Shown here in pieces: positions 4,480 to 6,400 of a stretch of DNA of 6,400 nucleotides. Positions within the stretch are counted from its first letter, which is position 1; each line of letters begins with the position of its first letter. The notes beneath the pieces were generated by a model. The model was not told where the DNA came from. It searched no databases and worked only from the letters and a program-made list of their open reading frames with translations. The translations under genes and the position numbers were made by a program. Source of the stretch: Cellulomonas sp. (GTDB lineage: Bacteria; Actinomycetota; Actinomycetes; Actinomycetales; Cellulomonadaceae); contig JAPSIJ010000136.1 of the NCBI GenBank assembly GCA_031178805.1, forward strand, positions 1-6,400, read 5' to 3'.

Positions 4480-4481
4480 GC

Positions 4482-4506
4482 ACCCGGACGCGCCGGGCGC
4501 CTGGGT
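4482..4506 (+). terminator. Possible terminator of the metal operon
   Basis: ACCC (4482-4485) pairs with GGGT (4503-4506), continuing through a G-T wobble and a G-C pair. After one mismatch, CGC (4489-4491) pairs with GCG (4497-4499). CCCGG (4483-4487) with CCGGG (4493-4497) is an alternative fold. It begins 3 nt after the acetyltransferase stop and has no T-tract. The remaining gap to 4597 holds a GCGCCGGCGC palindrome (4522-4531) but no gene. Confidence 0.4.
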
Positions 4507-4597
4507 CGTAGGTCCTGGTCAGCGCCGGCGCAGGAGCAGGACGCTGGGTGCCGGGGGCTGGAGCAGACGGCCCCGTGCGCACCTCGCGGGGGACCGG

Positions 4598-4909
4598 ATG
4601 TCACGACTGCCGCGCATCGCGGCGCTGAGCGGCGCCGAGGCCGCGCGCGCCCGGCACGTGGTCGTGCACTCGCCGGTCCCCGCCGGGTCCGCGGGCCTCA
4701 CCTGGACGCTCACCCTGCTCGGCGACGGCGGCACCGCGCTCGCGGAGAGCCGCACGTCCTCGCCCGACTACCCGGTCCCGCTCGGCGACATCGCGCGCGT
4801 GCACCTCGACGTCGTGGGCCTGGAGCAGACGGGCGAGTGGGAGCCGCTGCCGGTGCGCCACGGGTCCGCGCGGTTCCGCGCCCCGGTGCGGCCGGCGGCC
4901 GGCGACTGA
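4598..4909 (+). CDS. Hypothetical protein, 103 aa
   Basis: I do not recognise this protein. It opens with MSRLPRIAALSGAEAARARHVVVHSPVP, then shows alternating-hydrophobic segments that look like beta strands: LTWTLTLLGDGG (34-45), TALAESR (46-52), IARVHLDVVGL (65-75) and GEWEPLPVRHGSARFRAPV (79-97). SSPDYPVPLGD (54-64) is a Pro-rich turn. There are no cysteines, no membrane helix and no signal peptide, so it is probably a small soluble beta-rich cytoplasmic protein. ATG 4598 has GGGGGA at 4588-4593 with short 4-nt spacing. Third codon positions are strongly G/C, supporting coding. It lies 118 bp after the acetyltransferase on the same strand, so it could be read through from the metal operon or have its own promoter. 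I found no clear -10. Confidence 0.65.
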   Translation: MSRLPRIAALSGAEAARARHVVVHSPVPAGSAGLTWTLTLLGDGGTALAESRTSSPDYPVPLGDIARVHLDVVGLEQTGEWEPLPVRHGSARFRAPVRPAAGD

Positions 4910-4924
4910 CGCCCGGCAGCACGA

Positions 4925-4954
4925 CGCCCCGCCCCGGTGACCCGGGACGGGGCG
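4925..4954. terminator. Strong bidirectional hairpin terminator
   Basis: CGCCCCG (4925-4931) pairs with CGGGGCG (4948-4954). After a single C-A mismatch, CCCGG (4933-4937) pairs with CCGGG (4942-4946) around a TGAC loop. The 12-bp stem lies in the 64-bp gap between the convergent genes ending at 4909 and 4974. It has no T-tract but is stable in both orientations. Confidence 0.7.
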
Positions 4955-4973
4955 CGGAGCAGCGCGGAGCGCG

Positions 4974-5147
4974 TCAGTGCTTGAAGGCGTCCTTGATCTT
5001 CTCGCCGGCGCCCTTGACGTCGGCCTTCGACTGGTCGGTGCGGCCCTCGGCCTCGAGGCGCTCGTCGTCCGACGCGCGGCCGGTCGTCTCCTTGACCTTG
5101 CCGGCGGCCTTCTCGGCGGCGTTGGAGATCTTGTCGTCCAGTCCCAT
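4974..5147 (-). CDS. CsbD-family stress protein
   Basis: This 57-residue, highly charged, hydrophilic protein matches the CsbD-like family. It opens MGLDDKISNAAEKAAGKVKETTG (1-23), where KxxGKxKExxG is the family signature. The second half DERLEAEGRTDQSKADVKGAGEKIKDAFKH (28-57) repeats the same amphipathic pattern. CsbD is a SigB-dependent general stress protein in Bacillus subtilis with no known biochemical activity. Small size and charge agree with a cytoplasmic, largely helical protein. The start ATG 5145-5147 has AAGGAG upstream at 7-8 nt, a strong site that rules out the longer open frame reaching 5216. A TAGCGT -10-like element lies about 40 nt upstream. It converges on the 4598 gene. 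Confidence 0.92.
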   Translation of the reverse strand: MGLDDKISNAAEKAAGKVKETTGRASDDERLEAEGRTDQSKADVKGAGEKIKDAFKH

Positions 5148-5187
5148 GGGGATGCTCCTTCGACTTCGGTTCTGACGTCGTCCCTCG

Positions 5188-5193
5188 ACGCTA
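5188..5193 (-). promoter_or_regulatory. Candidate -10 of csbD-like gene
   Basis: On the minus strand this reads TAGCGT, preceded by CA. It predicts a leader of about 34 nt that contains the AAGGAG site. The same TAGCGTCG string precedes the neighbouring VOC gene. I see no good -35, nor a GTTT/GGGTAT pair as in Bacillus SigB promoters. Confidence 0.4.
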
Positions 5194-5229
5194 TGCCCGC
5201 CGTGGTGCGCCCGCATCCGGAGCGGCTGG

Positions 5230-5628
5230 TCAGGGCGCGGGCCACCCGCCGGTGCCCAGCACGGCGAGCTCCGCGGGGGTGCTGCGCAGCAGGCAGAACT
5301 CGTTGCCCTCCGGGTCCGCCAGGACGTGCCAGGTGACGTCCGGCCCCTGGCCCACGTCGACCCGGACGGCGCCGAGGTCGAGCAGCCGGGCGAGCTCGGT
5401 GGCCTGATCCGACCCGTCCGGCGGGCGCAGGTCCACGTGCAGGCGGTTCTTCACCTGCTTGCGGTCCCCGACGGGCAGGAACAGCCACACCGGGCCGCCG
5501 TCCGGGGGCTCGACGCCGACCTCGTCGTCGTCCGCCACCACCCGCCAGCCCAGCGCGTCCGCCCACCACGCGGCGAGCGCGTGCGGGTCCCGGGCGTCGA
5601 CGCACAGCTGGCTCACCACGAGTCCCAT
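5230..5628 (-). CDS. VOC-superfamily, glyoxalase-like domain protein
   Basis: The 132-residue protein has the vicinal oxygen chelate fold, two beta-alpha-beta-beta-beta modules. Module one includes VVSQLCVDARDPHALAAWWADALGWRVV (4-31) and PVWLFLPV (46-53). Module two begins KNRLHVDLRPPDG (60-72) and ends with TWHVLADPEGNEFCLL (99-114). KNRLHxDL and DPEGNEFC are characteristic of the actinobacterial glyoxalase-like subgroup often labelled Glyoxalase_6. His64 and Glu110 stand where VOC enzymes often hold metal ligands, but the reaction and substrate are unknown and many members have no assigned activity. ATG 5626-5628 has no ribosome-binding site; TAGCGT lies 6 nt upstream, suggesting a leaderless message. 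It sits 46 bp downstream of ppgK on the same strand. Confidence 0.9.
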   Translation of the reverse strand: MGLVVSQLCVDARDPHALAAWWADALGWRVVADDDEVGVEPPDGGPVWLFLPVGDRKQVKNRLHVDLRPPDGSDQATELARLLDLGAVRVDVGQGPDVTWHVLADPEGNEFCLLRSTPAELAVLGTGGWPAP

Positions 5629-5634
5629 GCGCCG

Positions 5635-5640
5635 ACGCTA
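5635..5640 (-). promoter_or_regulatory. Predicted -10 of the VOC gene, leaderless
   Basis: TAGCGT on the minus strand ends 6 nt before ATG 5628. There is no Shine-Dalgarno sequence in between. CTGGCG at an 18-bp spacing is a poor -35 match. Own transcription separate from ppgK is therefore likely. Confidence 0.5.
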
Positions 5641-5653
5641 GGCCGCCGGGCCG

Positions 5654-5674
5654 CCCCGCGCCAGGGGTGCGGGG
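5654..5674 (-). terminator. Possible ppgK terminator hairpin
   Basis: CCCCGC (5654-5659) pairs with GCGGGG (5669-5674) around a 9-nt loop. It begins directly after the ppgK stop codon. There is no T-tract, and it overlaps the region expected to hold the VOC gene -35. Confidence 0.4.
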
Positions 5675-6400
5675 TCAGTCCCCGCGGACCCCGGCCACCG
5701 GTGTGCCGGCCTTCGCCGCCAGCGCCGCCGCGCCGACGATGCCGGCCGCGTTCCGCAGCTGCGCGGGGACGATCGGCGCCCGCAGGTGCAGCAGCGGGAG
5801 GAACTTGGCGTGGTGCTTGCTGACGCCGCCGCCGACCACGATCAGGTCCGGCCAGAACAGGTCCTCGATCACGCCGAAGTACCGCTGCAGGCGCTCGGCC
5901 CACTGCTCGAAGTCCAGGTCCTCGCGCTCGCGGGCGGAGTCCGCCGCGCGCGTCTCGGCGTCGTGGCCGTCGATCTCGAGGTGCCCGAGCTCGAGGTTGG
6001 GCACCAGCACGCCGTCGGCGACGATCGCGGTGCCGATGCCGGTGCCGAGCGTGCAGATGAACGTGACGCCGGAGGTGGCACGCGCGGCGCCGTAGACCGT
6101 CTCGGCGTAGCCCGCGGCGTCGGCGTCGTTCACCGCGACCACGCTGCGGCCGACCGCGTCGCCGATCACGTGCTCGATGTTGGTGCCGATCCAGGACACG
6201 TCGACGTTGGCGGCGGAGCGCGCGACGCCGTGCTGCACGACGGCCGGGAAGGTGACGCCGATCGGGGTGTCCTCGGGCAGGTCGAACCGCCCGACGAGCT
6301 CGGCCACCGTGGCGGCGACGGCCGCGGGGGTGGCGGGCTGCGGCGTCGGGATCCGGATGCGCTCGGCGGCGAACTCGCCGGTCTCCAGGTCGACCGGGGC
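5675..6400 (-). CDS. ppgK: Polyphosphate glucokinase (ROK family), 5' end outside window
   Basis: This enzyme phosphorylates glucose to glucose 6-phosphate using inorganic polyphosphate or ATP, feeding glycolysis in the cytoplasm. The frame is open to the window edge, giving 241 residues from APVDLETGEF to the stop at 5675-5677. It matches actinobacterial PPGK by eye: IPTPQPATP (17-25 of the visible part), VTFPAVVQHGVARSAANVDVSWIGTN (49-74), NDADAAG (91-97, where Asp92 is the likely catalytic base), LGTGIGTAI (118-126), LGHLEIDG (138-145), WPDLIVVGGGVSK and the C-terminal RNAAGIVGAAALAAKAG. It has no ROK zinc-binding Cys cluster, as in other polyphosphate glucokinases. About 25-35 N-terminal residues, including the DxGGxxIKG phosphate loop, lie beyond base 6400. 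GTG 6305-6307 is an internal codon, not the start. A hairpin follows the stop. Confidence 0.96.
   Translation of the reverse strand, partial: APVDLETGEFAAERIRIPTPQPATPAAVAATVAELVGRFDLPEDTPIGVTFPAVVQHGVARSAANVDVSWIGTNIEHVIGDAVGRSVVAVNDADAAGYAETVYGAARATSGVTFICTLGTGIGTAIVADGVLVPNLELGHLEIDGHDAETRAADSAREREDLDFEQWAERLQRYFGVIEDLFWPDLIVVGGGVSKHHAKFLPLLHLRAPIVPAQLRNAAGIVGAAALAAKAGTPVAGVRGD

Noticed and set aside
2820..4604. Minus-strand open frame of 594 codons
   Set aside because: It lies antisense to three well-supported genes (ArsR, CDF, GNAT) and has low-complexity Ser/Arg/Pro/Ala content without a recognisable domain.
4601..5605. Minus-strand open frame of 334 codons
   Set aside because: It overlaps the csbD and VOC genes out of frame and is antisense to the 4598 gene. 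Its composition is Arg/Pro/Gly-rich shadow sequence.
1..6400. Mobile element, CRISPR array, tRNA, toxin-antitoxin pair or phage-defence cassette
   Set aside because: No transposase, integrase, regular direct repeats, cloverleaf or paired small toxin/antitoxin genes were found. Codon bias is uniform across the window, giving no sign of recent transfer.

Overview
The window is very GC-rich, with G or C at almost every third codon position, many GTG starts and actinobacterial gene families (polyphosphate glucokinase, DUF6191, a CmtR-type repressor). It looks like chromosomal DNA of a high-GC actinobacterium. A Micrococcales member such as Cellulomonas is my best guess, but that is inference.

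Layout. Bases 1-116 hold the 5' end of a minus-strand yaaA gene. A plus-strand RNase P RNA gene (rnpB, about 246-638) follows, with a recognisable promoter that contains a perfect 20-bp palindrome. Two minus-strand genes come next: a STAS-domain anti-sigma factor antagonist (661-987) and a DUF6191 membrane-anchored protein (1237-1539). A small unrecognised plus-strand gene (1652-1882) diverges from the latter. It converges on a secreted CAP/SCP-domain protein (1919-2431, minus) over a hairpin that includes both stop codons. An unrecognised minus-strand gene (2542-2823) then diverges from a plus-strand metal-response operon.

Metal operon. A CmtR-like ArsR repressor (2899-3228) overlaps by 4 bp a short cation-diffusion-facilitator exporter (3225-3917). 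A GNAT acetyltransferase (3937-4479) follows 19 bp later. The shared divergent control region carries an inverted repeat, GTACA-N8-TGTAC, lying on the predicted -10 element, as expected of a repressor operator. Repressor and exporter both have Cys-rich C-termini, and the exporter has Asp/Glu/Gln/Cys where typical zinc CDF proteins have His/Asp. This suggests a soft metal such as Cd or Pb as inducer and substrate (inference).

Right part. An unrecognised plus-strand gene (4598-4909) converges on a csbD-like stress gene (4974-5147, minus) across a strong hairpin. A VOC/glyoxalase-like gene (5230-5628, minus) and the 3' part of ppgK, polyphosphate glucokinase (5675 to beyond 6400, minus), complete the window.

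No CRISPR array, insertion sequence, tRNA, prophage or defence cassette is visible. The most notable items are the metal operon and its shared operator, the palindrome in the rnpB promoter, and three genes that look leaderless. Three small genes have no function I can assign.
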